The notes under the pieces were generated by a model. It ran no database searches. It saw only the letters and a list, made by a program, of their open reading frames with translations, and was not told where the DNA came from. A stretch of DNA of 64,000 nucleotides, taken from the NCBI RefSeq assembly GCF_000279535.1, contig NZ_ALCH01000001.1, forward strand, positions 186,001 through 250,000, read 5' to 3'. Below, piece by piece: positions 26,242 to 35,206 of the stretch. The first letter of the stretch is position 1; every line of letters begins with the position of its first letter. The DNA comes from Streptococcus infantis SPAR10. GTDB taxonomy: Bacteria > Bacillota > Bacilli > Lactobacillales > Streptococcaceae. A program made the translations under genes and the position numbers.

Positions 26242-26862
26242 ATGTCAAACGTAGAAAAAAATGTAACTGAAAAAAAAGATGTTGTTGTTTCTAAAGATGT
26301 TCGAGGAGAATTAACTTACGAAAATAAAGTTATTCAAAAAATTATCGGTCTTTCACTAGAAAGAGTCCCAGGACTATTACATGTTGACGGCGGATTCTTC
26401 TCAAATCTTACAGAAAAACTTGTCAATACTAATGATGTAACACACGGTGTTAACGTTGAAGTTGGTAAAGAACAAGTAGCAGTTGACTTGAACGTTATCG
26501 TAGAGTACAGAAAAAACGTTCCAACTCTATACAAGGAAATCAAAGACGTTATCGTATCAGAAGTTGCGAAAATGACTGATCTAGAAGTAGTTGAAGTTAA
26601 CGTTAATGTTGTTGACATCAAAACTAAAGAACAATATGAAGCAGACTCAGTTAGCCTTCAAGATCGTGTAACTGACGTGGCAGAATCAACAGGCGAGTTC
26701 GCGTCAGAACAATTGTCTAGAGTGAAATCTGGTATCGGTTCAGGTGTCGCAGCAGCACAAGAAAAAATTAGTGAAGGCGCTGAATTCGTTCAAGAAAAAG
26801 TTGGCCAAGGCGTTGATAATGTTAAAGACGCTGCAGCCAAAGCAGAACCACGTGTTCAATAA
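26242..26862 (+). CDS. Asp23/Gls24 family envelope stress response protein
   Basis: This 206-residue protein has the Asp23 domain at about residues 20-130, with GELTYENKVIQKIIGLSLERVPGLL, GVNVEVGKEQVAVDLNVIVEYRKNVP and VEVNVNVVDI. A C-terminal Ala/Glu-rich amphipathic tail (SGVAAAQEKISEGAEFVQEK) follows. Family members coat the inner membrane with AmaP and respond to envelope and bile stress. AAAGGAG precedes the ATG. Codon use is highly biased, suggesting high expression. No cleavable signal is present. Confidence 0.93.
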   Translation: MSNVEKNVTEKKDVVVSKDVRGELTYENKVIQKIIGLSLERVPGLLHVDGGFFSNLTEKLVNTNDVTHGVNVEVGKEQVAVDLNVIVEYRKNVPTLYKEIKDVIVSEVAKMTDLEVVEVNVNVVDIKTKEQYEADSVSLQDRVTDVAESTGEFASEQLSRVKSGIGSGVAAAQEKISEGAEFVQEKVGQGVDNVKDAAAKAEPRVQ

Positions 26863-26898
26863 TTACTAATTTAGAAAAAATAAAAGGAGGACATACTT

Positions 26899-27105
26899 AT
26901 GTCTACAGAAGAAAAATTCAACCAAGCAGCAGGAGCTGTTAAAGAAGGCGTTGGTAAATTAGTAGGTGACAAAGGACTTGAAAGCGAAGGAGCTGCTGAA
27001 AAAGTTGCTTCTAAAGTTAAAGAAGTCGCTGAAGATGCAAAAGACGCTATTGAAGGCGCTGTTGAAGGTGTTAAAAACATCTTTAAAAAAGACGACGCTA
27101 AATAA
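26899..27105 (+). CDS. CsbD family stress protein
   Basis: This 68-residue hydrophilic, Lys/Glu/Ala-rich protein starts [31 protein letters not shown] and matches CsbD, a small general-stress protein of unknown function. The rest resembles the Gls24 tail in composition ([20 protein letters not shown]). AAAGGAGG gives strong translation. It is the last gene of the operon before a terminator. Confidence 0.9.
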   Translation: MSTEEKFNQAAGAVKEGVGKLVGDKGLESEGAAEKVASKVKEVAEDAKDAIEGAVEGVKNIFKKDDAK

Positions 27106-27136
27106 TAAAATTTAGGTAATCTTGCTATTATCCTTG

Positions 27137-27165
27137 AAAACACTCCCTAACTGGGGGTGTTTTTG
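27137..27165 (+). terminator. Terminator of the stress operon
   Basis: AACACTCCC pairs with GGGGGTGTT around a short loop, followed by TTTT. The 40 nt that follow (to about 27199) recur imperfectly at 27806-27848. Confidence 0.85.
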
Positions 27166-27244
27166 TTATTCGTTTTTATCAATGCACGTTTTATAGAGAA
27201 AAAAAGAATACAGGACAAACAAATTCCTGTATTCTTAAAATAAC

Positions 27245-27397
27245 TTAGAACAGATATGTTAATGAAATGACTAATAAGATTATAGTGCAAATTATTTTTA
27301 CGATTTTTACATATTGTTGTTTGAACAATTTATCAGAGAAAAGACTCAATCCAAGCACAACAAAAAACAAAGTAGTTCTTAAAATAAAAATAGTCAT
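27245..27397 (-). CDS. Small hydrophobic protein, unknown
   Basis: This 50-codon reading frame starts MTIFILRTTLFFVVLGLSLF and ends ICTIILLVISLTYLF, forming two membrane helices joined by a basic loop (DKLFKQQYVKIVK). AAGGAG lies 8 nt upstream of this ATG, which is preferred over an upstream ATG at 27475. It is opposite to the stress operon and inside the repeat A/B interval. No family is recognised; it could be a membrane peptide of the stress module or a chance ORF. Confidence 0.5.
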   Translation of the reverse strand: MTIFILRTTLFFVVLGLSLFSDKLFKQQYVKIVKIICTIILLVISLTYLF

Positions 27398-27698
27398 AGT
27401 CCATACTCCTTTCGTTATTTTGTTAATCCAGTAAATAAGTTGAATAGTAATTATATAATTTTCAAACATATCCATCTGCCCTGGTAAAGCCTTTGTTCTT
27501 TGATTATTAATCGGTATCTCTATCTATCTTAATTATAGTACAAATATCCTTATTAAACCAATAAATGTAATTTTTTATAGTTTGGCATCTGTAAAATTAT
27601 GAAAACGAGGGATACCTGCTCTGAATTTACTCCTAAAAAAGCAATTTAAAGCAGTTGATATTTATCAAAAAAATCTCAGAACTAACAACTGGATAAAA

Positions 27699-27757
27699 TG
27701 ACTACATTTTTTGTGAAATAAATTAGGTGTTCGGATATATAGAAAACGATTTAGTCA
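27699..27757 (+). repeat. 59-bp direct repeat, copy B
   Basis: This partner of 24962-25020 has only one GACTACATTTTTT arm, whereas copy A has two. It closes the interval that holds the stress operon. Confidence 0.8.
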
Positions 27758-27760
27758 TAT

Positions 27761-27812
27761 GAATTGCACCTCAAAAGTTAGACAGAAAAAAATCTAACTT
27801 TTGGGTTGTTTT
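27761..27812 (+). repeat. IS-terminus-like inverted repeat (no transposase)
   Basis: GAATTGCACCTCAAAAGTTAGA pairs with TCTAACTTTTGGGTTG to form a long hairpin with a T tail. A close relative lies at 52213-52265. The motif GAACTGCACCCCAAAAG resembles, from memory, termini of IS3-family elements of streptococci. It probably also acts as a terminator. Confidence 0.5.
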
Positions 27813-27903
27813 TGTTATTTATTTTTATTAATGCACATTTGTCAGAGTCAATATCGTAGCTAATATGGATTCCAATTTTACTAATTTAAACATCTTATGA
27901 TAG

Positions 27904-27938
27904 AAAAGGTAGTAAGAGAAAATCTTACTACCTTTTTT
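27904..27938 (-). terminator. Terminator of the zinc-ribbon/ABC operon
   Basis: AAAAGGTAGTAAGA pairs with TCTTACTACCTTTT around a short loop, with A and T runs on both sides. Confidence 0.85.
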
Positions 27939-27977
27939 GAACTATAAATCTAGTTTACTAAACTAATTCAAGCAATG

Positions 27978-28790
27978 TTAACCTCTAGTATCTTTTTCAA
28001 CTGATTTTAATAGTTTACTTGCTAGATAGGCTAAAAGAATAGAGAAAGCAATGAGTAGAATCCAAGCAAATAATAAATTTACTTGTACCTTGGTTGAGGT
28101 ACTGAAAAATGATCCTCCTTCTTTAAAGCCGGCTAAGTCTAAAAGCCCATCAAAACTATAACGACTAAGTGTAAAATAAGATAAGAACTGCAAAAAGCCA
28201 TTTAAGGGGATATTTCCTGCAAAGAGAAATTGAAGGAGAATGACAAAGGGCATAACAGTCATTGCTTTCTCAACATTTTTAACAATTGAAGAGACAAATA
28301 GACCCAAAGCATCTGCCGAATAAATGGTTAAAAATATAGTTAAGAAATAAGAGATGAATCGTAAACTATCATTATCAAAGATAGTCTTAAATTCTGAAAT
28401 CGAGTGGTGATAGAATAAGAATAAAATACTGGAGAAAATAATAGCTTGAATTAGAGAAACAAGGGCTTGGAATAACATGTGGGCGAACATATACGATGAT
28501 AGGTTCATGCCCCCTCGGTATTCGTGTTTAATAATATCTCTTTCTTTACAGATCAATGTAATAGAATTAAAAACTCCTATCCAAATACAGGCACAAACAA
28601 TAATGAATGAAGTGGATTTCACTTCTGCACCTAAGCCGGTTGAAAATCCGTCTTTTCCAGCTACAATGCAAGTAATAAGGGCAATGATAGCAGTACTTAT
28701 AAAAGAATACCATCCGTTAGAATTTAAAAAATTTCGTTTAAATTTACCCAAATAGATCAAAATTTGTTCTTTATTCGATGCGTAATTCAT
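27978..28790 (-). CDS. ABC-2 type permease
   Basis: This 270-residue membrane protein has six hydrophobic segments, as in ABC-2 permeases, with CKERDIIKHEYRGGMNLSSYMFAH in a cytoplasmic loop as in ABCG-type exporters. It starts 1 nt after the stop of the ATPase gene, so it is its membrane partner. Substrate is unknown. The product is a half-size exporter that would work as a dimer with the preceding ATPase. It is last in the operon. Confidence 0.85.
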   Translation of the reverse strand: MNYASNKEQILIYLGKFKRNFLNSNGWYSFISTAIIALITCIVAGKDGFSTGLGAEVKSTSFIIVCACIWIGVFNSITLICKERDIIKHEYRGGMNLSSYMFAHMLFQALVSLIQAIIFSSILFLFYHHSISEFKTIFDNDSLRFISYFLTIFLTIYSADALGLFVSSIVKNVEKAMTVMPFVILLQFLFAGNIPLNGFLQFLSYFTLSRYSFDGLLDLAGFKEGGSFFSTSTKVQVNLLFAWILLIAFSILLAYLASKLLKSVEKDTRG

Positions 28791-28791
28791 C

Positions 28792-30384
28792 TTAACCTCC
28801 TCTATATTCTCTATATTTTTCGATGTAGTAATCTGAAGTTCGCTCTACTTCAGACACCACGAGTTCAAGTTGATTGACATTAAAGAATTCTAGGGTATCT
28901 TCTACAGAACCATAAAAGGCCATTTTACCGCACGATTCTTCCTCACTTTTAGCGAGAACTAATACTTTATCAAATAATTCTGGTGTTCGATCTGGACTAT
29001 GTGAGATAACAAAAACAATCTTATTGTCATCTGCGATACTTCTTAAGCTAGCCATAATTGAACGAGCGTTACTGCCATCTACTCCAGAATCTGGTTCATC
29101 TAGAACAAATACAACTGGATCTGCAATATACTCAGTAGCAATACTCAATCTTTTTTTCTCTCCGCCACTTAATTCATAGACCAAAGCCTCTTTTTTCTTT
29201 GTTAGTTTGACTGTTTCTAATACTTTTGAAATTTTTTCTTCTAATAAAGCAGGATCTTTAGTAAAATCTCGTACTAGTTTCATCTCTGCGGCATTTTTCA
29301 GAGTCATATAAACACTATCTTTTTCACGATGAAGACTAAATTGAGGGACATTGGCAATCATTCTTCGAACTTTGTCAAATTGATTATAGATGTTTATATT
29401 TCCTAATAAGATATCAGCATCCGCTTTTTCTATGCCCATGATTGCATTGATCAGTGTGGTTTTTCCTGCTCCTGAACCACCTAAAATGAGCACGATTTCG
29501 CCAGAGGATACTTGAAAGTCAATCTCTGATAATAAAAGTTTCTCTCCTGCGAGACGCTTTCGAATTCGAACAGATAACTGTGTATCTTGTTCAATTCTAT
29601 TGATATTATCTGCGAGACTCTTTTCTTGACTTTCAGTTAATTCATGTTGAAAAACTAAGGAATTATTATAAATGACGAAGAGTCGATGGTTTATGGATAC
29701 TAAATCATAGTTATTTAGGTATGTTTTATCCTTAATTAGATGATTATTCAAATAAATCATGTCTCCGAGAGGGTGGACATATATATTACTGTTGTCTAGG
29801 ACTTCAAAATGCTTGTCTACTTTCTCTGCTAGACTTGTGTTGATTTCCTTTTGCTTCCATTCGATATACTTCTGGTTCATGAGACTAAAAATATAAATAG
29901 TATCATCAACACGGAGGGTATCTCGATTATTTAGGTAGTGTTTTTTACCGATATCAATTTTTGCATTATTTATATAGATGACTTCTGAATCACTCTGTAA
30001 ATAGTAACCAATATGATCTTTTTCTAATAATATATTCTTATCATCGTTCAAAATCTCAGGTATTTCCTTGGTCACAACACTAGCTTCTTTGAGAACGAAG
30101 GTAAAAAAGGAAATTGTATGATCTTGAACTTCCTCTCCTTTGTCTAATTTTTCAGAGATCGTTTCTTTTATCCTATCACCCATATGTTTGAGGGTTGATG
30201 GCATTTTGAAAGGAATGTTTTTGTTTTCTTGATCATTGTCTCTATAAATTTTATCGACATACTTTAAGTCCACCTTGGGTTTTGTATTATCTACATATTC
30301 TCCACAAAAAGGACAGAACTTCCAACCGATTCCAATATTTTTGAAGCAGCTAGGACATTTTGATTTTACAATATAATCCTTCAT
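28792..30384 (-). CDS. Zinc-ribbon / FHA-like / ABC ATPase fusion protein
   Basis: This 530-residue multidomain cytoplasmic protein begins with a zinc ribbon at about residues 10-30 (CPSCFKNIG...CPFCGE). The middle region (about 100-250) has two repeats of the FHA type, VIYINNAKIDIGKKHYLNNRD and MIYLNNHLIKDKTYLNNYD. An ABC ATPase follows at about 270-500, with Walker A GGSGAGKTT, signature SGGEKKRLS and Walker B VFVLDEPDSG; its style is ABCG/WHITE. FHA modules joined to an ABCG-type ATPase recall mycobacterial Rv1747, though there the permease is fused. The FHA call rests on pattern only. It lies between the zinc-ribbon gene and the permease gene. Confidence 0.8.
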   Translation of the reverse strand: MKDYIVKSKCPSCFKNIGIGWKFCPFCGEYVDNTKPKVDLKYVDKIYRDNDQENKNIPFKMPSTLKHMGDRIKETISEKLDKGEEVQDHTISFFTFVLKEASVVTKEIPEILNDDKNILLEKDHIGYYLQSDSEVIYINNAKIDIGKKHYLNNRDTLRVDDTIYIFSLMNQKYIEWKQKEINTSLAEKVDKHFEVLDNSNIYVHPLGDMIYLNNHLIKDKTYLNNYDLVSINHRLFVIYNNSLVFQHELTESQEKSLADNINRIEQDTQLSVRIRKRLAGEKLLLSEIDFQVSSGEIVLILGGSGAGKTTLINAIMGIEKADADILLGNINIYNQFDKVRRMIANVPQFSLHREKDSVYMTLKNAAEMKLVRDFTKDPALLEEKISKVLETVKLTKKKEALVYELSGGEKKRLSIATEYIADPVVFVLDEPDSGVDGSNARSIMASLRSIADDNKIVFVISHSPDRTPELFDKVLVLAKSEEESCGKMAFYGSVEDTLEFFNVNQLELVVSEVERTSDYYIEKYREYRGG

Positions 30385-30391
30385 TTCGACT

Positions 30392-30763
30392 CTACTTTAC
30401 TACTTTTCCACAATTGATGCAAAATTCGAAGCTTTTTGATAGACTTGTTCCACAATGGGGACAAGAAACTAAGTCTTGACCAGATGAATCAATAGATTTT
30501 TGAAGAGAAATCTGCTCTTGAAAGAGCTTAGTGATTTCAGCGATTTCAGTTGAATAGAGAGGATTTTCCTTTATTTCTTCTAAATGTTCTTCAACAAATT
30601 TGATGCCTATTAATCTATACAAGTCATTGATTTGATTTTGTAGTACTTGAATTTCCTTTTTCTTGCGAAGATTTTCTGCATTTTGCTTTCCTTCTGAAAT
30701 AACAGTGCTTGTTGTCTCTTTGACAAGTCTAGCTCCATCTTTCAATTGATCTAAAAAAGCCAT
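30392..30763 (-). CDS. Coiled-coil zinc-ribbon protein
   Basis: This 123-residue protein has an amphipathic/coiled-coil N-terminal region (about residues 15-90, KKKEIQVLQNQINDLYRLIG) and a C-terminal zinc ribbon CPHCG...CINCG at about 100-118. There is no signal peptide. It is first in the operon with the zinc-ribbon/FHA-like ATPase and permease, separated by 7 nt. The matching zinc ribbons suggest that the proteins work together, perhaps as a sensor or adaptor. No function is known to me. Confidence 0.8.
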   Translation of the reverse strand: MAFLDQLKDGARLVKETTSTVISEGKQNAENLRKKKEIQVLQNQINDLYRLIGIKFVEEHLEEIKENPLYSTEIAEITKLFQEQISLQKSIDSSGQDLVSCPHCGTSLSKSFEFCINCGKVVK

Positions 30764-30812
30764 CTGTTCTCCTTATCTATGCTTATTGTAAGTATATATT
30801 TCACTTGATTCC

Positions 30813-30840
30813 AGTATAACACATATGATAACATTATCAA
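30813..30840 (-). promoter_or_regulatory. Promoter of the zinc-ribbon/ABC operon
   Basis: On the minus strand TTGATA, a 16-nt spacer and TATACT with an extended TGT-TATACT, about 50 nt before the ATG. GATAATGTTATC at the -35 is a small palindrome, a possible operator. Confidence 0.65.
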
Positions 30841-31047
30841 AATTTTCATATACCGTTTTAAAAGCTAATAGAAAATAGTTTGATATTGAGATTCATAATT
30901 TCTAATCAAGCTTGTATTTAGAGAAGTGATGGTTGTAACGGACACAATTCCAATCTAGCTTTTTTCTATTTATATTTATTGCTCCTGTTTTTGAGAGCGC
31001 TTGAAATATGTTATAATAAAACTAGATTAAATTTTTGGAGGAAAACC

Positions 31048-31662
31048 GTGGGGAATTTCATTGAGCTAGTCTTTCATCGTTTCTTTTTGGGGATGATTGC
31101 GACGGCTTATTTTTGGTTATTGACACTAGCAGGAGGAGTGATTTTTGGTATAGCACCCGCTAGTGCAACTCTTATGAGTTTATTTGCTGAAAATGGCTAT
31201 TCTTACCGTGCTTATCGTTTCAAGGAAGCATGGGCTTTATTTAAGAGCAATTTTGTCAAAAGTAATCTCAGTTTCTACACCTTTATAGGGATTGACTTAA
31301 TCTTGATTTATGGCTTGTATCTGATGATTCAGTTGCCCAACCAGACCATTATCCACTTGGCAGCAACATTTCTAAATATCTTTTTAGTAGCCTTGGTATT
31401 TTTGGCCTATACGGTATCTTTAAAGTTACAGGTTTACTTTGAATTGTCCTATAAAAACACCTTAAAGCTTGCCTTTATCGGAATTTTTATGAATTTATCA
31501 GCAGTGGCCAAAGTTCTATTTGGTAGCGTCTTGTTAGCCATTATTGGCTTCTATATGCCGGCCCTCATCGCTTTTGTAGGTATTGGGATGTGGCACTTCT
31601 TTATTAGTGATTTATTGGAGCCTGTTTATGAAAGTATTCATGAAAAATTGGCAACCAAATAA
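31048..31662 (+). CDS. DUF624 (YesL-like) membrane protein
   Basis: This 204-residue membrane protein has about five helices. The N-terminal FHRFFLGMIATAYFWLLTLAGGVIFGIAPASATLM is typical of DUF624/YesL. GTG at 31048 is chosen as the start: GGAGG lies 6 nt upstream and the extended -10 (TGTTATAAT, 31012-31017) rules out the longer frame that begins upstream of the promoter. The 3' end overlaps the kinase start by 35 nt. YesL-type proteins accompany YesM/YesN two-component systems, probably as a membrane accessory. Confidence 0.87.
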   Translation: MGNFIELVFHRFFLGMIATAYFWLLTLAGGVIFGIAPASATLMSLFAENGYSYRAYRFKEAWALFKSNFVKSNLSFYTFIGIDLILIYGLYLMIQLPNQTIIHLAATFLNIFLVALVFLAYTVSLKLQVYFELSYKNTLKLAFIGIFMNLSAVAKVLFGSVLLAIIGFYMPALIAFVGIGMWHFFISDLLEPVYESIHEKLATK

Positions 31663-33313
31663 GACCAAACAATTTCGCCTCCACTCACTCCTAAGAATCT
31701 ATAGTCTGGTAATGATTGTCATCATTTCCTGCTTTGCTCTCTTGATTTCTTATGCAGACTGGGATATGCGTGAAAGGGAAGCCAATCGTGTCGGTCAGCG
31801 TGTTCTCGCTCGAACAGTTGATGAGGTTGAATACTACTATCGGGAGTCAACCCGCCTAGCTCAGGGATTGGTCGAGAATCAAGCCCGCATTGAAGGGATT
31901 TACAAGTATTTTAGCCTCAGCACGCCGGATTATTTTTACTGGCAGTTAGAGCGCAAGGCGTCACCCTATATTTCCGTTTCTATTTATGAAAATATCGATG
32001 ATATATACGTGCGAAACGATTTTGTAACAGGTATTTCGATTGTTCTACAGGATTCAACGGATGTATTTGTTTCCAAAAGAGGAAACAGAGGTGGACAGAA
32101 GATTCCAGCTGAGAGCTTTAAACCAGATGCCAATAGTTTCGCTGTTCCAGTGTCTGATCCCATCTCGGATCAAGCTCTAGGGGTCATTTATATTTCCGTA
32201 GAACCAGAATTCCTCTATAAGGCGATTGACAATACCAGGGGAACAATTCCTGTTGCCGTAACGGTCATTGCACCATATGAAACAGATATGTTCTATATTG
32301 GAGCGAAGGGAACGAATGAGTCTTGGTTGGTAGGAACAACTGCCCATGGTTATCAAGTTCGAGTAGCTGTACCAAAGGATTATGTTTGGAGTGGGACTTT
32401 AGCGAGTTCGGCACTTATTTTAGGTTTGAGCGCTCTCTTTATCATCATTTTGTATATGACCTTAAGAAGGACTTTTTCTGACTATCAAAGTCAAGTTGTG
32501 GACTTGGTGGACTCTATCCAAGCCATTACTAAGGGAGATCAGACCAAGAGAATCGACACAGATAAAAAGGACCAGGAATTGCTACTAATTGCTGAGTCGA
32601 CAAATGATATGTTGGATCGACTAGAAAGTAATATTCACGATATTTATCAACTGGAACTCAATCAAAAAGATGCCAACATGCGAGCACTACAAGCTCAGAT
32701 TAATCCGCATTTTATGTACAATACTCTGGAATTTTTGCGGATGTATGCTGTAATGGAGAACCAAAATGAACTAGCAGATATTATCTATGAGTTCAGTAGT
32801 CTCCTGCGCAATAATATCTCTGACGAGCGAGAAACGACACTCAAACAAGAAGTGGAGTTTTGTCGGAAGTACAGTTATCTCTGTATGGTTCGCTATCCAA
32901 AATCCATTGCTTACGGATTTAAGATTGACCCTGGCTTGGAAGAAATGCGCATTCCAAAATTCACCCTCCAACCGTTAGTGGAAAATTATTTTGCCCACGG
33001 AGTTGATCACAGAAGAACAGATAATGTTATCAGTATCAAGGCTTTGAAAAAAGATGGCTATGTCGAAATCTTAGTAACCGATAATGGCCGTGGGATGTCT
33101 GCTGAAAAACTAGCAGAAATTCAAGCTAAACTGGCTCAAAGAACCTTTGAACACACAGCAGATTATAAGGGGCAACGACAGTCTATTGGGATTGTTAATA
33201 TCCACGAACGCTTTGTGCTCTATTTTGGAGACCACTATAACATCAATGTAGAATCAGCTGAACAAAAAGGTGTTCAATATAGAATCACCATTCAGGATGA
33301 AGAGAAAGGATAA
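31628..33313 (+). CDS. Sensor histidine kinase, YesM/LytS type (TCS07-like)
   Basis: This is a 561-residue membrane kinase. It has an N-terminal helix at about residues 22-42, an extracellular sensor region at about 45-255, a second helix at about 260-280, a HAMP-like linker, and the His_kinase domain. The phospho-accepting His lies in QINPHFMYNTLEFLRM near 360, and the ATP lid is DNGRGMS near 490. The ATG at 31628 has TTGGAG at good spacing; an upstream in-frame start lies within the DUF624 gene without a ribosome site. It resembles pneumococcal HK07 (SP_0155, from memory). Members of this family usually sense carbohydrates or glycans. Confidence 0.92.
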   Translation: MKVFMKNWQPNKTKQFRLHSLLRIYSLVMIVIISCFALLISYADWDMREREANRVGQRVLARTVDEVEYYYRESTRLAQGLVENQARIEGIYKYFSLSTPDYFYWQLERKASPYISVSIYENIDDIYVRNDFVTGISIVLQDSTDVFVSKRGNRGGQKIPAESFKPDANSFAVPVSDPISDQALGVIYISVEPEFLYKAIDNTRGTIPVAVTVIAPYETDMFYIGAKGTNESWLVGTTAHGYQVRVAVPKDYVWSGTLASSALILGLSALFIIILYMTLRRTFSDYQSQVVDLVDSIQAITKGDQTKRIDTDKKDQELLLIAESTNDMLDRLESNIHDIYQLELNQKDANMRALQAQINPHFMYNTLEFLRMYAVMENQNELADIIYEFSSLLRNNISDERETTLKQEVEFCRKYSYLCMVRYPKSIAYGFKIDPGLEEMRIPKFTLQPLVENYFAHGVDHRRTDNVISIKALKKDGYVEILVTDNGRGMSAEKLAEIQAKLAQRTFEHTADYKGQRQSIGIVNIHERFVLYFGDHYNINVESAEQKGVQYRITIQDEEKG

Positions 33314-33315
33314 AG

Positions 33316-34602
33316 ATGTATAAAGTACTATTAGTTGACGATGAGTACATGATTACAGAAGGACTTAAGCGTTTGATCCCTTTTGAAAAATGGGATATGG
33401 AAGTCGTTGCAACAGCCAATCATGCTGACGACGCTTTGGACTATGTTCGAGAACATCCCGTAGATATCGTCATTTCTGATGTCAACATGCCTGGCAAGAC
33501 AGGACTTGAAATGATTGGGGAAATGAAGGAACTCTTGCCAGAGGCTTACTATATCCTTCTTTCCGGCTATCAAGAATTTGAATATGTCAAGAAAGCCATG
33601 AACCTCAATGTTGTAGATTATCTTGTCAAACCAGTTGATAAGGTTGAGCTTGAACGCTTGCTTGAAAAGATTGCCAGTCAGCTTGGTGAAAAATCTCATG
33701 AGCCCGAAATATTGAGTCAGCAACTAGATGAAGAAGCATTCAAGACTCATCTCAGCCAAAAAGAAAACTGGTGGATTGGACTTTCAAAAGAAAAACAAGG
33801 GAATTTTGTCATTCCTTACTACGTCCTAGGTCAAGACTGGCAGATCGTCCTTGCTGATCAGGAATTTGAGGGCTTGTTGGTCATGCCTTTTGAAGCACCT
33901 TATCAATCCAACTTTGAAAAATGGAAATTTGACGTTGAAAAAGCCCTCTTCTATGGGACTGTAAATCTAGATCAATCTGACAGTCTCTTTTCTTATTATG
34001 AACCCATCTATCGAGTTATTATCCAGGGCAATCTTCAACAGATTATCGAGGAGTTGAACCTACTTGAGAAGATTGTGTTGGAAAACACACCGAGGGTGTC
34101 CATTACCAAGCAACTCTTTACTCAGTTTGTGATGGATGTTTTCCATCTCTTTGAGCATTTGAAAGCAGATGATATGACAGATATTGTCAAAAGAATTCAT
34201 GCCATTACAAACTTTGAAGATTTAGTGGCTTATACCAAGGAAACCTTGACGTCCTTCTTTGGTCAATATCGTATGAATGAAAATGTCGTCAGTGTACTTG
34301 AAGTTATTGGTAGAGACTATAAAAAAGAGCTTTCTCTCAAGGATATCAGCAAGGATCTCTTTATCAATCCTGTGTATTTAGGTCAGTTAATCAAGAAGGA
34401 AACCAATTCAACCTTTGCTGAGCTTCTCAATAAGCAACGCATCAAGGCAGCCCAGCAACTTTTACTATCTACAAATGATAGTATTGAGGATATTTGCTAT
34501 ACGGTTGGTTACAGTAATGTAGGCTATTTCTATAAGGTCTTTCGAAAACTATGTGGGAAGTCTCCGAAAGCATACCGTAAGCAGGTGGAAGTAAACTTGT
34601 AG
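33316..34602 (+). CDS. Response regulator, YesN/AraC type (TCS07-like)
   Basis: This 428-residue regulator has a receiver domain (about residues 1-120) with acidic pocket DDE at 8-10, phospho-acceptor Asp55 in ISDVNMPG and the conserved Lys in DYLVKPVDK. A long middle region precedes a C-terminal AraC-type double HTH (about 325-425, LSLKDISKDLFINPVYLGQLIKKET, IEDICYTVGYSNVGYFYKVFRKLCG). It starts 2 nt after the kinase gene. Targets are unknown; the pneumococcal counterpart has been linked to N-glycan use. Confidence 0.93.
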   Translation: MYKVLLVDDEYMITEGLKRLIPFEKWDMEVVATANHADDALDYVREHPVDIVISDVNMPGKTGLEMIGEMKELLPEAYYILLSGYQEFEYVKKAMNLNVVDYLVKPVDKVELERLLEKIASQLGEKSHEPEILSQQLDEEAFKTHLSQKENWWIGLSKEKQGNFVIPYYVLGQDWQIVLADQEFEGLLVMPFEAPYQSNFEKWKFDVEKALFYGTVNLDQSDSLFSYYEPIYRVIIQGNLQQIIEELNLLEKIVLENTPRVSITKQLFTQFVMDVFHLFEHLKADDMTDIVKRIHAITNFEDLVAYTKETLTSFFGQYRMNENVVSVLEVIGRDYKKELSLKDISKDLFINPVYLGQLIKKETNSTFAELLNKQRIKAAQQLLLSTNDSIEDICYTVGYSNVGYFYKVFRKLCGKSPKAYRKQVEVNL

Positions 34603-34605
34603 GAT

Positions 34606-34634
34606 TTGTTTTACTTGTTAAAATATGCTATAAT
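34606..34634 (+). promoter_or_regulatory. Promoter of the 34.7-kb membrane protein gene
   Basis: TTGTTT, a 17-nt spacer and TATAAT with extended TGC-TATAAT, 30 nt before the ATG. Confidence 0.75.
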
Positions 34635-34663
34635 AAATTAAAAATTATGAGGAGGTTACTTTT

Positions 34664-35194
34664 ATGAAAAAGAAACCAATCTATCTATGGATTTTATTAG
34701 TCTTATCAGCGATTAATTCAGCCTTGGCAGTAGTTGGAATATTCACTCCAGTACCTAGTAAGGACGCCCTTCGTGCTAGCCAAGAAAATGTTGGGACACT
34801 TAGTGCTCAACAAATAGAAGATGCTGTTAACTATGCCCACCAAGTGTCAGAGTCATCTCACTCTATTTTTAACACGATACTCATTATTCTATCTGCTATC
34901 CTAGTTGTAGTAGCCTTTGTTTTCTTAATTCGTAAGAACTTGCAGTTGGCTAACTACACTTATGTTGGATATGCCTTACTAGCTATTGTTGGACTAGTCC
35001 ATGACAATATGAATCTACAAGATGCTATGCAATTGATTAAAGATGACACCCTACGTTTAGGAATGGAAGTCATGTCGAAAGCAACCACTATTATTTTCAT
35101 CGTCATCAATGTTATCTTTTTGGGAATCGTCTTCTATAAAATATGGCGTCAGCAAAAAGAATTAACAGAATCTCAAGAGGAAGAACTCGCCTAA
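34664..35194 (+). CDS. Four-helix membrane protein, unknown
   Basis: This 176-residue protein has hydrophobic segments at about residues 7-27, 68-88, 98-112 and 140-160, and a short charged tail (RQQKELTESQEEELA). GGAGG lies before the ATG. It has its own promoter and terminator, so it is a single unit, but it sits in the place of the pneumococcal SP_0157-type gene between TCS07 and nrdI. No family function is known to me. Confidence 0.8.
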   Translation: MKKKPIYLWILLVLSAINSALAVVGIFTPVPSKDALRASQENVGTLSAQQIEDAVNYAHQVSESSHSIFNTILIILSAILVVVAFVFLIRKNLQLANYTYVGYALLAIVGLVHDNMNLQDAMQLIKDDTLRLGMEVMSKATTIIFIVINVIFLGIVFYKIWRQQKELTESQEEELA

Positions 35195-35206
35195 GATTTG
35201 ACAAAG

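Larger units (their letters stand above)
27398..27977. other. Gene-less stretch with repeat B and an IS-end-like hairpin
   Basis: No ORF of substance is present. It contains repeat B (27699-27757), an IS-terminus-like hairpin (27761-27812), a 40-nt echo of the stress-operon terminator flank (27806-27848) and the terminator of the minus-strand ABC operon. The part 27476-27690 is AT-rich and unexplained, possibly decayed insertion DNA. Confidence 0.5.

Noticed and set aside
30979-31047. Upstream ATG extension of the DUF624 gene
   Set aside because: It lies upstream of and across the extended -10 at 31012; GTG with GGAGG at 31048 fits better.
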